Shown here piece after piece: positions 24,554 to 35,997 of a stretch of 40,984 nt of DNA. The translations under genes and the position numbers were made by a program. The notes beneath the pieces are model-generated. The model did no database searches and was not told the DNA's origin. It was given only the letters and a program-made list of their open reading frames with translations. This stretch comes from Clostridia bacterium (lineage in GTDB: Bacteria; Bacillota; Clostridia; Christensenellales; Aristaeellaceae). Position 1 is the stretch's first letter. Each line of letters begins with the position of its first letter. Location of the stretch: positions 1 through 40,984 of the forward strand of contig JAFUOR010000153.1 in assembly GCA_017481825.1 (NCBI GenBank), read 5' to 3'.

Positions 24554-24597
24554 AACGGGGCAGCAGGTCTATTGCGCCGCTGCCCCGTTTCCTTTAC
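24554..24597 (+). terminator. Terminator after the small P-loop gene
   Basis: AACGGGGCAGC and GCTGCCCCGTT make an 11-bp stem with a 14-base loop, followed by TTCCTTT. Confidence 0.85.
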
Positions 24598-24620
24598 ATT
24601 TTGCTTTGTATACAAAAGCG

Positions 24621-24655
24621 GCTGGCCTTTACCAGCACAGGACTTTGTGCCTGTG
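24621..24655 (+). other. Tandem hairpins upstream of thrC
   Basis: GCTGG-N6-CCAGC (24621-24636) and CACAGG-N8-CCTGTG (24636-24655) lie 56-90 bases before the thrC start. No U-run follows and no clear promoter is seen. They could be leader structures. The regulatory role is only a guess. Confidence 0.3.
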
Positions 24656-24710
24656 TTGATCAAGACCAGCAGGCGCATTGGCGCAGTCAATAAAATTGGA
24701 GTGTGATACC

Positions 24711-26210
24711 ATGTCTTTCTTCTCTACCCGCGGCGGTGCAGCCGTTACGGCCTCTCAGGCGATCCTCTACGGCCTGGCGCCCGATGGCGGCCTCTACGTT
24801 CCGGCGATGTTCCCGCCGGTCTCCCATAAGAAGCTGACCGAGCTGGCGTCGATGGATTACCGTCAGCGTGCGTCCACCATCCTGCGTACCTACCTTGAGG
24901 ATTTCTCCATCCCCGAGATCGACGCGGCGCTGGCTGCGGCCTATGATGAGAAGAAGTTTGACGATCCTGCCATCGCGCCCATGAAAAAGCTCGATGACGA
25001 CACCTGGGTGCTGGAGCTCTTCCACGGCCCGACGCTGGCCTTCAAGGATATGGCGCTTCAGCTGTTGCCCCACCTGACCACGCTCTCTGCCCGCAAGAAC
25101 GGCGAGGAGCGCGAGGTGTCCATCCTGGTGGCGACCTCCGGCGATACCGGCAAGGCGGCCCTGGAGGGCTTCAAGGATGTGCCCGGCACCTCCTGCACGG
25201 TGTTCTATCCCACCGATGGCGTCAGCGATGTGCAGAAGCTCCAGATGACCACCACCGGCGGCGACAACACCCACGTCATCGCCATCAACGGCAACTTTGA
25301 TGACGCTCAGACTGGTGTGAAAACCCTCTTCTCCTCCGATGCGTTCAACAAGGCCGTCCATGAGAAGGGCAAGGTGCTTTCTTCTGCCAACTCCATTAAC
25401 TTCGGCCGCCTCGTGCCGCAGATTGTGTACTATTTCAGCGCCTATGCCGATCTGCTCAATGCCGGCGCCATCTCCGTGGGTGATCCGGTGAACTTCGTCG
25501 TTCCCACCGGTAATTTCGGCAACATCCTGGCGGCCTATTATGCCCGCAGCATGGGTCTGCCCGTGGGCAAGCTCATCTGCGCCTCCAACCGCAACAACGT
25601 CCTGACGGATTTCTTCCGCTCCGGCACCTACGATACGCGCCGCCAGTTCTTCAAGACCACCTCCCCCTCCATGGACATCCTGATCTCCTCCAACCTCGAG
25701 CGTCTGCTGTTTGAATGTGCGGATCGCGATGGCGAGCTGATCAGCGTCTGGATGAAGCAGCTCAAGGAGAGCCAGTCCTACTGCATCGGCGAGCAGCGTC
25801 AGGAGTGGATGAACAGCGTCTTTGCCGCGGGCTACTGCGATGATCAGCAGTGCGCCAAGGAGATCCGTACCCGCTTTAAGCAGGATCACTACCTGATGGA
25901 TACCCACACCGCCGTGGCCAGCCACGTGCTGCGCGAATATCGCGATCAGACCGGCGACACCACCGTGACCGTGGTCGTATCCACCGCCAGTCCCTACAAG
26001 TTTGCCGCCGATGTGCTCTCCGCCGTGGAGGGCAAGGAGGCAGTGGAGGGCCTGGACGCCTTCGAGTGCTCCGAGATGCTGGAGAAGGTCTCCGGCATGA
26101 AGGTGCCTGAGCAGGTGAAGGCGCTGCGCGCCCTGCCCGTACGTCACAAGCAGAAGTGCGAGCGTGACGGCATGGCCGAGGCTGTGCTGAATGCCTTTGA
26201 CGGCAAGTAA
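24711..26210 (+). CDS. thrC: Threonine synthase
   Basis: ThrC converts O-phosphohomoserine to threonine with pyridoxal phosphate, the last step of threonine synthesis. The 499-residue protein has the normal length of the fungal/plant-like long form. FHGPTLAFKDM carries the PLP lysine at K112, and ATSGDTGKAALEG and PTGNFGNILAAYYA bind the phosphates. The start at 24711 follows GGAG; the frame opens at 24678 but lacks a site. No other threonine-pathway gene is in the window. A terminator follows at 26225-26255. Confidence 0.96.
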   Translation: MSFFSTRGGAAVTASQAILYGLAPDGGLYVPAMFPPVSHKKLTELASMDYRQRASTILRTYLEDFSIPEIDAALAAAYDEKKFDDPAIAPMKKLDDDTWVLELFHGPTLAFKDMALQLLPHLTTLSARKNGEEREVSILVATSGDTGKAALEGFKDVPGTSCTVFYPTDGVSDVQKLQMTTTGGDNTHVIAINGNFDDAQTGVKTLFSSDAFNKAVHEKGKVLSSANSINFGRLVPQIVYYFSAYADLLNAGAISVGDPVNFVVPTGNFGNILAAYYARSMGLPVGKLICASNRNNVLTDFFRSGTYDTRRQFFKTTSPSMDILISSNLERLLFECADRDGELISVWMKQLKESQSYCIGEQRQEWMNSVFAAGYCDDQQCAKEIRTRFKQDHYLMDTHTAVASHVLREYRDQTGDTTVTVVVSTASPYKFAADVLSAVEGKEAVEGLDAFECSEMLEKVSGMKVPEQVKALRALPVRHKQKCERDGMAEAVLNAFDGK

Positions 26211-26224
26211 TCATCAAACCATGC

Positions 26225-26258
26225 AGGGGCGTTCCCGCTGACCGGGCGCGCCCCTTTC
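26225..26258 (+). terminator. Terminator after thrC
   Basis: AGGGGCG and CGCCCCT form the outer stem with CCCG/CGGG inside it, followed by TTTCT. It overlaps the space before the next ribosome site. Confidence 0.7.
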
Positions 26259-26274
26259 TATCGAAAGGAAAGCC

Positions 26275-26802
26275 ATGAACATATCCGAACTCACCCTTGT
26301 CCAAACGCGCCTGAATTGCCTGATCAGCCAGAGTGTGACGGCTGTTTCCCGCGTAGCGGACATGCTGCTGGTATCCTTTGGCGATTATGAGCTGCGCATC
26401 CAGTGCTACTACCGGCTGACGGAAAACGGCGCGATATTGCTGGCCCGCAACGATGTGTACCAGCCCTCGGAAAAGATGTGGGAATTGTGGCGCGCCATGG
26501 GCTGCGAGGAGGACTGCATCCCCGAGGATTTCCGATCGGACGAGCCCGGCGCAAACCGCATGGATGAATGCCTTGAACGCCTCGCGGGCGACCTGACGGG
26601 CCTCACGGTGCAAAGCGCGCTGGTGAATCACCTGGGCGATCTGACGCTGTGCTTTGCCACCGGTGCAACGCTGATGGTCATGACCGATACCTCCGGCGGG
26701 GAGGAATGCTGGCGGCTGATGAACGACGCCAGCTGGACGGACGACCTGGTGGTCTACGGCGATGGCGCAGAGCTGCAAAGAGCCGGCGACGGAATGGAAT
26801 AA
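26275..26802 (+). CDS. Hypothetical protein, 175 residues
   Basis: I do not recognise this family. The protein is acidic and mixes beta strands (ADMLLVSFGDYELRIQCYYRLT, then VQSALVNHLGDLTLCFATG) with helices. It may be two copies of a similar fold: LVSFGDYELRI and LVNHLGDLTLCF both contain a strand, a turn and another strand. The start has AAAGGAAAG just upstream. It lies 65 bases downstream of thrC, after that gene's terminator. A terminator follows at 26806-26848. No signal peptide is seen. Confidence 0.7.
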   Translation: MNISELTLVQTRLNCLISQSVTAVSRVADMLLVSFGDYELRIQCYYRLTENGAILLARNDVYQPSEKMWELWRAMGCEEDCIPEDFRSDEPGANRMDECLERLAGDLTGLTVQSALVNHLGDLTLCFATGATLMVMTDTSGGEECWRLMNDASWTDDLVVYGDGAELQRAGDGME

Positions 26803-26805
26803 TGC

Positions 26806-26848
26806 AAACGGGAGCACCTGACGATGAACGCCGGAGTGCTCCCGTTTT
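26806..26848. terminator. Bidirectional terminator between converging genes
   Basis: AAACGGGAGCAC and GTGCTCCCGTTT make a 12-bp perfect stem with an 18-base loop and a T on each side. It ends the hypothetical gene on the plus strand and the transglutaminase gene on the minus strand. Confidence 0.85.
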
Positions 26849-26857
26849 GATATGGGA

Positions 26858-27682
26858 TTATGGTGCTTTTTTCATGTCCTCAACCGAGCAGAACACAGGC
26901 ACGGAAGCTTTTGTGATCTCCAACCAGCTGTGCAGCCACGGCGCATCGCCCTGCACGCGCATGCGGTATTGAATGTTCAGCACATCGCGCTTGTGGGGAT
27001 CATAGCCCTCGGGGGCGATGGTCAATTGGCGGCTGTCAGAGCTGCCGCTGGCTTCTGCGGTCTGAAACCAGAACAGGTCCTTCGCCAGATAATCACGGTG
27101 TTCCTGGGCGTTGTAGGGATTGCCGTTATAGCGCAGCGCGTCGTTGAACACCACCTCCTGCTGATCAGCCAGCAGGGCGCGCAGACCAAACACATCCAGC
27201 AGATGCCCTTCCTTGTCCCGCACGTAGCAGTTGGTTGTGGGGTCAAGCATGACCCACTGGGTACCCGTCCAGGCATGGGTTACCACATGGTTGTCGCAAT
27301 CATAGGGGGCAAAGGGCATGATGTACATCGTGCGGGCGGCGATGCCAAGGCTCAGCAGGCATTCGCTCAGCGTTGTGGCCAGCCAGGCACAGTTGACGCC
27401 CCTGTCCGCCTTATCAAAGGCGTATTCAAGGGCCGTTAGGGCGCAGCGGCTGCCCTCCGGGTTGCAGTCGCCGTCGTGGCGAACATGCGTGGTGAGCCAG
27501 TCCATGAGGCGGACGGCCCGATCAAATGGATCGCCGTCGCCTGCAATGGCGGCAAGGGCATACTTCTCCCGCAGCTCGGTCAGGGTGGGGGCGGTGTAGT
27601 CAATGGACAGGTGCACGTCCGTGTCTGCCGGGCGGAAAGTGTCATGCATTTTCAGCAGACTGGTGTAGAGATCGTAGAACAT
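26858..27682 (-). CDS. Transglutaminase-like superfamily protein
   Basis: The 274-residue protein has the papain-like triad of the transglutaminase/protease superfamily: C98 in RGVNCAWLA, H136 in VVTHAWTG and D147 in VMLDPTTN. No signal peptide is seen, so it is probably cytoplasmic. It follows the GNAT gene by 3 bases on the same strand, so the two form an operon. A pairing of a GNAT with a transglutaminase-like enzyme could point to protein or peptide modification, but nothing more can be said. The catalytic residues are intact. Confidence 0.85.
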   Translation of the reverse strand: MFYDLYTSLLKMHDTFRPADTDVHLSIDYTAPTLTELREKYALAAIAGDGDPFDRAVRLMDWLTTHVRHDGDCNPEGSRCALTALEYAFDKADRGVNCAWLATTLSECLLSLGIAARTMYIMPFAPYDCDNHVVTHAWTGTQWVMLDPTTNCYVRDKEGHLLDVFGLRALLADQQEVVFNDALRYNGNPYNAQEHRDYLAKDLFWFQTAEASGSSDSRQLTIAPEGYDPHKRDVLNIQYRMRVQGDAPWLHSWLEITKASVPVFCSVEDMKKAP

Positions 27683-27685
27683 GGT

Positions 27686-28276
27686 TTAATCCTCCTGATG
27701 GGCAGCCCAGTCCTCCCGGAGCATGCCCCAGATATGATAATCGCAGTATGTGGAGACCATCTTTCCATGGCGGATGGTACCCTCGTGGATGAAGCCGCAT
27801 TTCTCCAGCACCCGGTTGGAGGCAATGTTGCGCACATCCGCTGTGGCGTGGAGGCGGTCAAGCTCCGTGTGCTCAAAGATGAACCGCACGGCAGCTGTCA
27901 GGGCCTCAGTGGCGTACCCCTGGCCCCATAGTTCGGGATCGAAGCGGTAGCCCACGCTGGCCATGCGGCTGTTTTCGATGTCGAAGATGAAGACCTCGCC
28001 GATGACAGCGCCTGCCGGACGGTCGCCGTCGGCCTGACGCAGCGCTACGCCCCACTTGAAATCCGGGTTGGGTTTGCGCTTCACCCACGGGCGCGGGTCG
28101 ATGAACAGCAGCTCCGGCTCGCGCTCGCCCTTGCTGGCTGGGCGGCCCCAGTAGGTGTAAACCGCGTCCCGGGCCAGCCAGCGGCGCAGGGAGGGCACGT
28201 CCTCCGGCACCAGCGGGCGCAGGATGAGGCGCGGCGCTTCCAAGGTGGGTTTGGCAGTCAGGTAGTCGCTTAGCAT
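27686..28276 (-). CDS. GNAT acetyltransferase, RimJ/RimL type
   Basis: The 196-residue protein fits the GNAT_3 (RimJ/RimL) group, which acetylates N-termini of proteins or small molecules. It starts APRLILRPLVPEDVPSL, a typical opening, and has PELWGQGYATEAL as the acetyl-CoA motif, then NIASNRVLEKCGF, a second hallmark. Start at 28276 follows GGAGG by 7 bases. It precedes the transglutaminase-like gene in an operon and lies downstream of a gyrA terminator hairpin, though read-through from gyrA is possible. Confidence 0.88.
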   Translation of the reverse strand: MLSDYLTAKPTLEAPRLILRPLVPEDVPSLRRWLARDAVYTYWGRPASKGEREPELLFIDPRPWVKRKPNPDFKWGVALRQADGDRPAGAVIGEVFIFDIENSRMASVGYRFDPELWGQGYATEALTAAVRFIFEHTELDRLHATADVRNIASNRVLEKCGFIHEGTIRHGKMVSTYCDYHIWGMLREDWAAHQED

Positions 28277-28300
28277 GGTGCGTCCTCCACAGATGAGATC

Positions 28301-28329
28301 AGCCCGGCATGCATTACGCATACCGGGCT
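28301..28329 (-). terminator. Hairpin after gyrA
   Basis: A 12-bp stem with one mismatch (AGCCCGG, ATGC, 5-base loop) lies 9 bases past the gyrA stop. No T run follows on the minus strand, so it could terminate weakly or act as an RNA end. Confidence 0.55.
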
Positions 28330-28338
28330 GTACCGTTA

Positions 28339-30870
28339 TCAAAGTTCGGGGGTGGTATCTGTTTCGGGAGAGGCATCGGTAACTTCCTCGCCGTTCACCT
28401 CTGCGGCGATTTCGCTCGCGCCAACCTCTTCTTCCTTCTGCCGGTCGGGTTCCGACTCCGCGCGCGCCACGCCGATAACCTTGCTGCTCTCCTGCAGCTT
28501 CATCACGCGCACACCCTGGGTGGTGCGGCCGCACAGGCGCACATCGGCGGCGGGGGTGCGGATGATCGTGCCATCGTCGGTGATGAGCAGGATGTCCTCC
28601 TCCTCATGCACCAGCAGCAGCGCGGCCAGATCGCCGGTCTTCTCGGTCAGGTTGATGGCGCGGATGCCCTTGCCGTTGCGGCCCTGCTCGCGGTATTCGT
28701 CCGGGTTGGTGCGCTTGCCGTAGCCGCCCTCGGTGATGGCCAGCACGGTGGCGCCATCCTCAATGGGCGCCATATCGATCACCTCATCGCCCTCGGCGAG
28801 CTTCATGGACCTCACGCCCATGGAGGAGCGGCCCAGGGGACGGATGTGGCGTTCGCTGAAGCGGATACACATGCCCTTGCGGGTACCCAGAAGGATCTCG
28901 TCATCGCCGCTGGTCAGCTCCACGCCGATGAGCTCGTCGCCTTCCTTGAGGACGATGGCAATCAGGCCATTCTTGCGCAGGTTGCGGAACTCGTCGTAGC
29001 GGGTCTTCTTGATCATGCCCTCGCGGGTGGCCATAACGATGTTGTGCTCCGATACATCGCTGCCCTTGGGCACGGGCACGATGCGGGTGACCTTTTCGCC
29101 CGAGCCAATTTGAAGCAGGTTCACCATCGCCGTGCCGCGGGCCTGACGGCCGGCCTCGGGGATCTGGTAGCACTTGATCATGTACACGCGGCCCAGGTTG
29201 GTGAAGAACATAATCTCGTCATGGGTGCCCACAACGCGCATCTGCACCGCGTAGTCCTCATCCTTGGTGGTCATGCCGGATACGCCGCGTCCGCCGCGAT
29301 TCTGGCTGCGGTAGGTGCTCTTGGTGATGCGCTTGATGTAGCCCTGTTTGGTCATGGTGACGACCATGTCCTCCTCGGCGATGAGGTCCTCCACGTCGAT
29401 CTCGCCGTCGATGGTGGTCAGCTCGGTACGGCGCTTGTCGGCGAATTTCTCTTTGATGGCAAGAATCTCGGTCTTGATGACATCCATCAGCTTGGCTTCG
29501 TCCGCCAGGATGCCCTGCAAACGGGTGATCTCCACCTGCAGGTCGTCGTACTCGGACTGCAAACGGTCGCGCTCCAGACCGGTCAGGCGGGCCAGACGCA
29601 TATCCAGAATGGCCTGGGCCTGCTTCTCGGAAAAATCGAAGCGCTCGATCAGCGCGGCCTTCGCGGTGGCAGTGTCCTTGCTGGAACGGATGATGGACAC
29701 GATCTCGTCGATGTGATCCAGCGCCTTGAGCAGGCCCTCCAAGATGTGGGCGCGGGCCTGGGCCTTGTTCAGCTCGAACTTGGTGCGGCGGGTGACGACA
29801 TCCTTCTGGTGCTCCAGATAGTAGTATACCATGTCGCGCAGGGGCAGCACCTTGGGCTGTCCATTGACCAGGGCCAGCATGTTCGCGCCGAAGGTCTCCT
29901 GGAGGCTGGTGTGCTTGTACAGGAAGTTCAGCACGACCTGGGGATACACATCCTTCTTCAGCTCGATGACGATGCGCATGCCCTCGCGGTCGGACTCATC
30001 GCGGATGTCACTGATGCCCTCCACGCGCTTTTCGTGCACCAGCTCGGCGATCTTCTCCACCAGCTTGGCCTTGTTGACCTGGTAGGGGATCTCCGTCACG
30101 ACGATGCGGCAGCGGTTGTTGGGCATCTGCTCGATGTTGGTCTTGGCGCGCACCTCGATGCGGCCATGACCGGTGTAGTATGCCTCGCGGATGCCCCTGC
30201 GGCCCAGGATGATGCCGCCGGTGGGGAAGTCCGGGCCCTTGATGTGCTCCATCAGATCGTCGATGGTGCACTCCGGGTTGTCGATCATGCAGATGACACC
30301 GTCGATCACCTCGCCCAGATTGTGAGGCGGGATGTTGGTCGCCATGCCGACAGCGATGCCGCTGGAGCCGTTCACCAGCAGATTGGGGAAGCGGGCAGGC
30401 AGTACAGCGGGCTGCATGAGGGTCTCGTCGAAGTTGGGGTAGAAGTCAACGGTGTCCTTCTCGATGCCCTCCAGCAGATAGGGGGTCAGCTTGGACATAC
30501 GGGCTTCCGTATAACGCATAGCCGCAGCGCCGTCGCCGTCGATGGAGCCATAGTTGCCCTGGCCATCCACCAGCGTGTAGCGGATGTTGAAGGGCTGGGC
30601 CAGGCGCACCATGGCGTCATACACGGAGGAATCGCCATGGGGGTGGAACTTACCCAGCACGTCGCCGACCAGACGGGCGGACTTGCGGTAGGGCTTGTCC
30701 GGGGTCATGCCCAGCTCGGCCATATCGTACAGAATGCGGCGGTGCACGGGCTTGAGGCCGTCGCGCACATCGGGCAGCGCACGGTCAATGATAACGGCCA
30801 TGGCGTAGGAAATGAAGGACTTCTTCATCTCCTGTTCCAGATTGACCGGGATAAGCTTGTCATTAATCAT
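28339..30870 (-). CDS. gyrA: DNA gyrase subunit A
   Basis: GyrA makes and rejoins the double-strand break during ATP-driven negative supercoiling. The 843-residue protein has the usual length. Y120 in [10 protein letters not shown] is the DNA-linking tyrosine. The quinolone-resistance region reads [10 protein letters not shown] with S81 and D85, the residues of susceptible strains. QNRGGRG is the GyrA box that wraps DNA, and the protein ends in an acidic tail rich in E and D. AGGGAGA precedes the ATG. It follows gyrB after a spacer with an 18-bp inverted repeat. Confidence 0.98.
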   Translation of the reverse strand: MINDKLIPVNLEQEMKKSFISYAMAVIIDRALPDVRDGLKPVHRRILYDMAELGMTPDKPYRKSARLVGDVLGKFHPHGDSSVYDAMVRLAQPFNIRYTLVDGQGNYGSIDGDGAAAMRYTEARMSKLTPYLLEGIEKDTVDFYPNFDETLMQPAVLPARFPNLLVNGSSGIAVGMATNIPPHNLGEVIDGVICMIDNPECTIDDLMEHIKGPDFPTGGIILGRRGIREAYYTGHGRIEVRAKTNIEQMPNNRCRIVVTEIPYQVNKAKLVEKIAELVHEKRVEGISDIRDESDREGMRIVIELKKDVYPQVVLNFLYKHTSLQETFGANMLALVNGQPKVLPLRDMVYYYLEHQKDVVTRRTKFELNKAQARAHILEGLLKALDHIDEIVSIIRSSKDTATAKAALIERFDFSEKQAQAILDMRLARLTGLERDRLQSEYDDLQVEITRLQGILADEAKLMDVIKTEILAIKEKFADKRRTELTTIDGEIDVEDLIAEEDMVVTMTKQGYIKRITKSTYRSQNRGGRGVSGMTTKDEDYAVQMRVVGTHDEIMFFTNLGRVYMIKCYQIPEAGRQARGTAMVNLLQIGSGEKVTRIVPVPKGSDVSEHNIVMATREGMIKKTRYDEFRNLRKNGLIAIVLKEGDELIGVELTSGDDEILLGTRKGMCIRFSERHIRPLGRSSMGVRSMKLAEGDEVIDMAPIEDGATVLAITEGGYGKRTNPDEYREQGRNGKGIRAINLTEKTGDLAALLLVHEEEDILLITDDGTIIRTPAADVRLCGRTTQGVRVMKLQESSKVIGVARAESEPDRQKEEEVGASEIAAEVNGEEVTDASPETDTTPEL

Positions 30871-30906
30871 CGTTATTTTCTCCCTTTAAAGCGGGCGGGT
30901 GAAATA

Positions 30907-31007
30907 AATTCGGAATGCGGAATTCGGAATTTAGAGTGTCCGTCTGCGGGTGTGCGGTGTTTGCGTTTCACAAACTTAATTCCGCATTCCGAATTCATAA
31001 TTCCGAA

Positions 31008-31009
<2 letters not shown>
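30907..31009. repeat. Long inverted repeat between gyrB and gyrA
   Basis: AATTCGGAATGCGGAATT (30907-30924) and its exact complement (30978-30995) form an 18-bp perfect stem. A second 11-bp pair AATTCGGAATT/AATTCCGAATT lies at 30921-30931 and 30999-31009. The last arm overlaps the gyrB stop codon. The element is made of repeated AATTCGGAAT units. No U-run terminator is seen. Confidence 0.85.
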
Positions 31010-33107
<2,098 letters not shown>

Positions 33108-33268
33108 CTTTCGGCGCCAAAAGAAAAGCCCTTTCCTTCATTATAAATAGGCTTTTATGAAAGAATTTTTAAACAGACAAAAAATCAGGCTAAATTTGGC
33201 TTTTTTGGCATGAATTCGGGCCGCAGAATCGTTATGTGGGCAGAGAAGAAACCAAGGAGGATGCGCTC

Positions 33269-34621
33269 ATGAAGAGGATGCTTGTGCTGGTGCTTGCACT
33301 GCTGGGATGGTGCGCCGCCGCAAGCGCGGAAACGACGCTCTGGCCGGCCAGCGACCCCGAAACGGGTCTGTGGGGGTATATTGATGCGCAAGGGGCATGG
33401 GGGATTGAACCGAGGTATGAACGGGCGTACCATTTCCACGGGGGCTGCGCCATTGTGGATATGACGGAGCATGCTCATGCGAACACGCCCTCGCAGGGAG
33501 TTATCGACGAAACAGGAGCGTTTTTGCTGGAACCCGAATACCTGGTGGATGACGTGGTCTGCTGGGATGAGGGGGCGATCTACCTTGTGTGGCGGCGTGA
33601 AGATGAAGAGTTCAGGATGGGCTGGTTCAGTATTCCCAACAGGTACTTTTCCGGCTTGAACTGGACGGAATGCTATGTCTGGTGCGACACGCCCTATATC
33701 CTTGTCAGTGATGAATATGCGTTGAACGGCCTGGCTGAACGCGCCACAGGGAAGGTTGTGGTACCGCTGGAATACAGCAGCACGGGTCTGTATGATTGGG
33801 GGATCGATCAGGGCTTTGTCGTCGCAGATAGAAAAGGCCCTGCCGGATGCGAGCTGATCGAAATCGGCAAAGGTGTGGTGTCCCTGCCCGAAGGCGTGTA
33901 TGTGGACTATGGCGCAGAAGTCAGCGAGGGTATGGTTCCCTATTACACGGAGGAAGGCTTGTGGGGCTATCTCAACACGGCTGGCGATATCGTGATCGAG
34001 GTGCAGTTTGACTGGGTATCCAGCTTTGTGGACGGCTATGCCCAGGTCGGCTTTCTGGAGGATGATGAAATCAGCGCGATCATCAACAGGCTGGGGCAGG
34101 TGGTGATCAGCGGTATCAAGGACCATGGATATGATGGCTATCAGGGTATGATCGACGGTGCGCTGTGGATTGACTGGTCGGAGGACTTCTGGTGCCTTGT
34201 GGAGCCCGACGGAACAGTGCGCTGCCATCATGCCTACCCGGAGGGCATGTATAGCGAATGGCTGTATGAGGTGGCGGACGATGGCCCCTTGTGGCTGTGC
34301 TATACCATTGGCGACGGGAGCTGCCGCTATGGCCTCATGGCCCGAAGCGGTGAGATGATCGTCGAGCCCTGCTGGATGCTTTCAGGTGATAGGTTGTCCA
34401 ATGATGCGTATGGCTGGCAGGCCGTCGCGCTGGAGGGCAAATGGGGCTATGTGGACGCATATGGCGAGGTGGTGATTCCGTACCAATACGCCTATGCGGA
34501 GCATTTCGACGGTGCGCTGGCCCTTGTGCAGGATGCGGATGGGTCGAACATATACATCACCCGCGCCGGCGAGGTGGTGTACCAGTGGACGGAGGCCCCG
34601 GCGCCTCAAACCGGTGATTGA
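33269..34621 (+). CDS. Secreted WG-repeat protein
   Basis: The 450-residue protein begins with a clear signal peptide, KRMLVLVLALLGWCAAASA, cleaved after residue 20. The rest holds several WG repeats: LWGYIDAQGAWGIEP, LWGYLNTAGDIVIE, KWGYVDAYGEVVIPYQY and a weaker RYGLMARSGEMIVEP. WG repeats are a beta-rich motif found in many Firmicutes surface proteins, but their roles are mostly unknown. The ATG at 33269 follows AGGAGG by 8 bases. The gene is divergent from gyrB, and the promoter of the next gene overlaps its stop codon. Confidence 0.85.
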   Translation: MKRMLVLVLALLGWCAAASAETTLWPASDPETGLWGYIDAQGAWGIEPRYERAYHFHGGCAIVDMTEHAHANTPSQGVIDETGAFLLEPEYLVDDVVCWDEGAIYLVWRREDEEFRMGWFSIPNRYFSGLNWTECYVWCDTPYILVSDEYALNGLAERATGKVVVPLEYSSTGLYDWGIDQGFVVADRKGPAGCELIEIGKGVVSLPEGVYVDYGAEVSEGMVPYYTEEGLWGYLNTAGDIVIEVQFDWVSSFVDGYAQVGFLEDDEISAIINRLGQVVISGIKDHGYDGYQGMIDGALWIDWSEDFWCLVEPDGTVRCHHAYPEGMYSEWLYEVADDGPLWLCYTIGDGSCRYGLMARSGEMIVEPCWMLSGDRLSNDAYGWQAVALEGKWGYVDAYGEVVIPYQYAYAEHFDGALALVQDADGSNIYITRAGEVVYQWTEAPAPQTGD

Positions 34622-34646
34622 CCATTTCCGGTGAATGCGGTATAAT
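34618..34646 (+). promoter_or_regulatory. Promoter of the AI-2E-type permease gene
   Basis: TTGACC (34618-34623) and TATAAT (34641-34646) are 17 bases apart. The -35 overlaps the stop codon of the WG-repeat gene. Confidence 0.8.
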
Positions 34647-34688
34647 GAGGGGGAATTTGATCGGGAACCATATAGGGAGGCAATGCAT

Positions 34689-35933
34689 ATGGAGCGGAAA
34701 AAGTGGCTTCAACGGAAGCCGGAGACGATGATGGACTGGCTGCTGATGGTCTTTGCGGCCATCACCTTCTATATGGTGCTCTACAACGGCGGGTATGTGC
34801 TGGGGCTGCTGCAGGGTGCGATGAACATCCTCACGCCCTTTGCAGCAGGTGTAGTGATTGCCTATATCATCAACCCCGTTGTGGTATGGACGCACAAGCA
34901 CATCTTCCGCGGTCACCCGCGGCTGCAATGGCTGGCGATGCTGATCGGCTATGTGGTAGTATTTGCGCTGCTGTTCTCGCTGGTGTATCTGATTGCCACA
35001 CAGGTGGTGACCAGCATCATCGCCTTTGCTCAGAACCTGCCCGGCTATGCCAAGAACCTTGAGGGCATGCTGCTGGAGCTGCAGCCCCGCTTCCCTAACA
35101 TTGATCTTCAGCCTGCCATCGATACCCTGCAGGATCTGACAAAGATTGTCGAGCAGCTGCTCAAGCTCATGCTCAACAGCGCCCCCCAGATCATGAGCTA
35201 CTTTGGCGATATGGCGTCTACCTTCGTGGTTGTGTTTACGGCCATCGCCTCCAGCATCTATCTGCTGACGCAGAAGACCAAGCTCATCCGCCATGCGCAG
35301 GTGCTCACCCGAGCCTTTCTGCCGGGTAAGGTGGCTGCGAACGTGCTGCGCATCTGCCATACGGCCAACTGCAACCTGTCCGGCTTCTTTACCGGCAAGA
35401 TCATTGATTCCGCCATCATCGGCGTGCTGACCTTTGTGTGCATGACGATCTTCAGGCTGGATTATGCGCTGGTGATCTCTGTGATTGTGGGCGTAACGAA
35501 CATCATTCCAGTGTTCGGCCCCTTCATTGGCGCGGTGCCGGGCATCATCATTCTTTTGTTCTTCGAGCCCATCCAGGCGTTGTGGTTCCTGATCCTCATC
35601 ATCATTATCCAGCAGCTGGACGGCAATTTCATCGGTCCTAAAATCCTGGGCGATTCCATCGGCATCAGCGCGCTGTGGGTGCTGTTCTCCATTGTGGTGG
35701 GCGGCGACCTCTTTGGTCTGGTGGGCATGGTCATCGGCGTGCCGGTGTTTGCCACGATTTACAGCCTGGTGAAGGAATTTGCCGAGTGGTGCCTGCGCTA
35801 CAAGGGCATTGACCATGACGGCAATCCGCTTGCGGAGGGCGCTCAGCCTGCTGCTGAGCCTGTGCCCGTGGTGAAGCAGACGATCACTCAGCAGCGCAAG
35901 AACCGTCCCCAGAATATCAGGAGCAAGAAGTAA
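34689..35933 (+). CDS. AI-2E family transporter (PerM/YtvI-like)
   Basis: The 414-residue protein fits the AI-2E exporter family, which includes PerM and Bacillus YtvI. It has about eight membrane segments. The conserved core around ISVIVGVTNIIPVFGPFIGAVPG and QQLDGNFIGPKILGDSIGISALWVLF is typical. The C-terminal tail is polar and basic and ends RPQNIRSKK. The ATG at 34689 is chosen because AGGGAGG leaves 8 bases to it and only 2 to the ATG at 34683. A terminator follows at 35939-35967. Substrate is not clear; members may be general exporters or antiporters. Confidence 0.9.
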   Translation: MERKKWLQRKPETMMDWLLMVFAAITFYMVLYNGGYVLGLLQGAMNILTPFAAGVVIAYIINPVVVWTHKHIFRGHPRLQWLAMLIGYVVVFALLFSLVYLIATQVVTSIIAFAQNLPGYAKNLEGMLLELQPRFPNIDLQPAIDTLQDLTKIVEQLLKLMLNSAPQIMSYFGDMASTFVVVFTAIASSIYLLTQKTKLIRHAQVLTRAFLPGKVAANVLRICHTANCNLSGFFTGKIIDSAIIGVLTFVCMTIFRLDYALVISVIVGVTNIIPVFGPFIGAVPGIIILLFFEPIQALWFLILIIIIQQLDGNFIGPKILGDSIGISALWVLFSIVVGGDLFGLVGMVIGVPVFATIYSLVKEFAEWCLRYKGIDHDGNPLAEGAQPAAEPVPVVKQTITQQRKNRPQNIRSKK

Positions 35934-35938
35934 GCATG

Positions 35939-35967
35939 AATCCCGCCTCATCAGCAGGCGGGATTTT
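35939..35967 (+). terminator. Terminator after the AI-2E-type gene
   Basis: AATCCCGCCT and AGGCGGGATT make a 10-bp stem with a 7-base loop, ending in TTTT. Confidence 0.88.
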
Positions 35968-35997
35968 GCCCCCGTATGCAAAGGAGGAGAGACGCGC

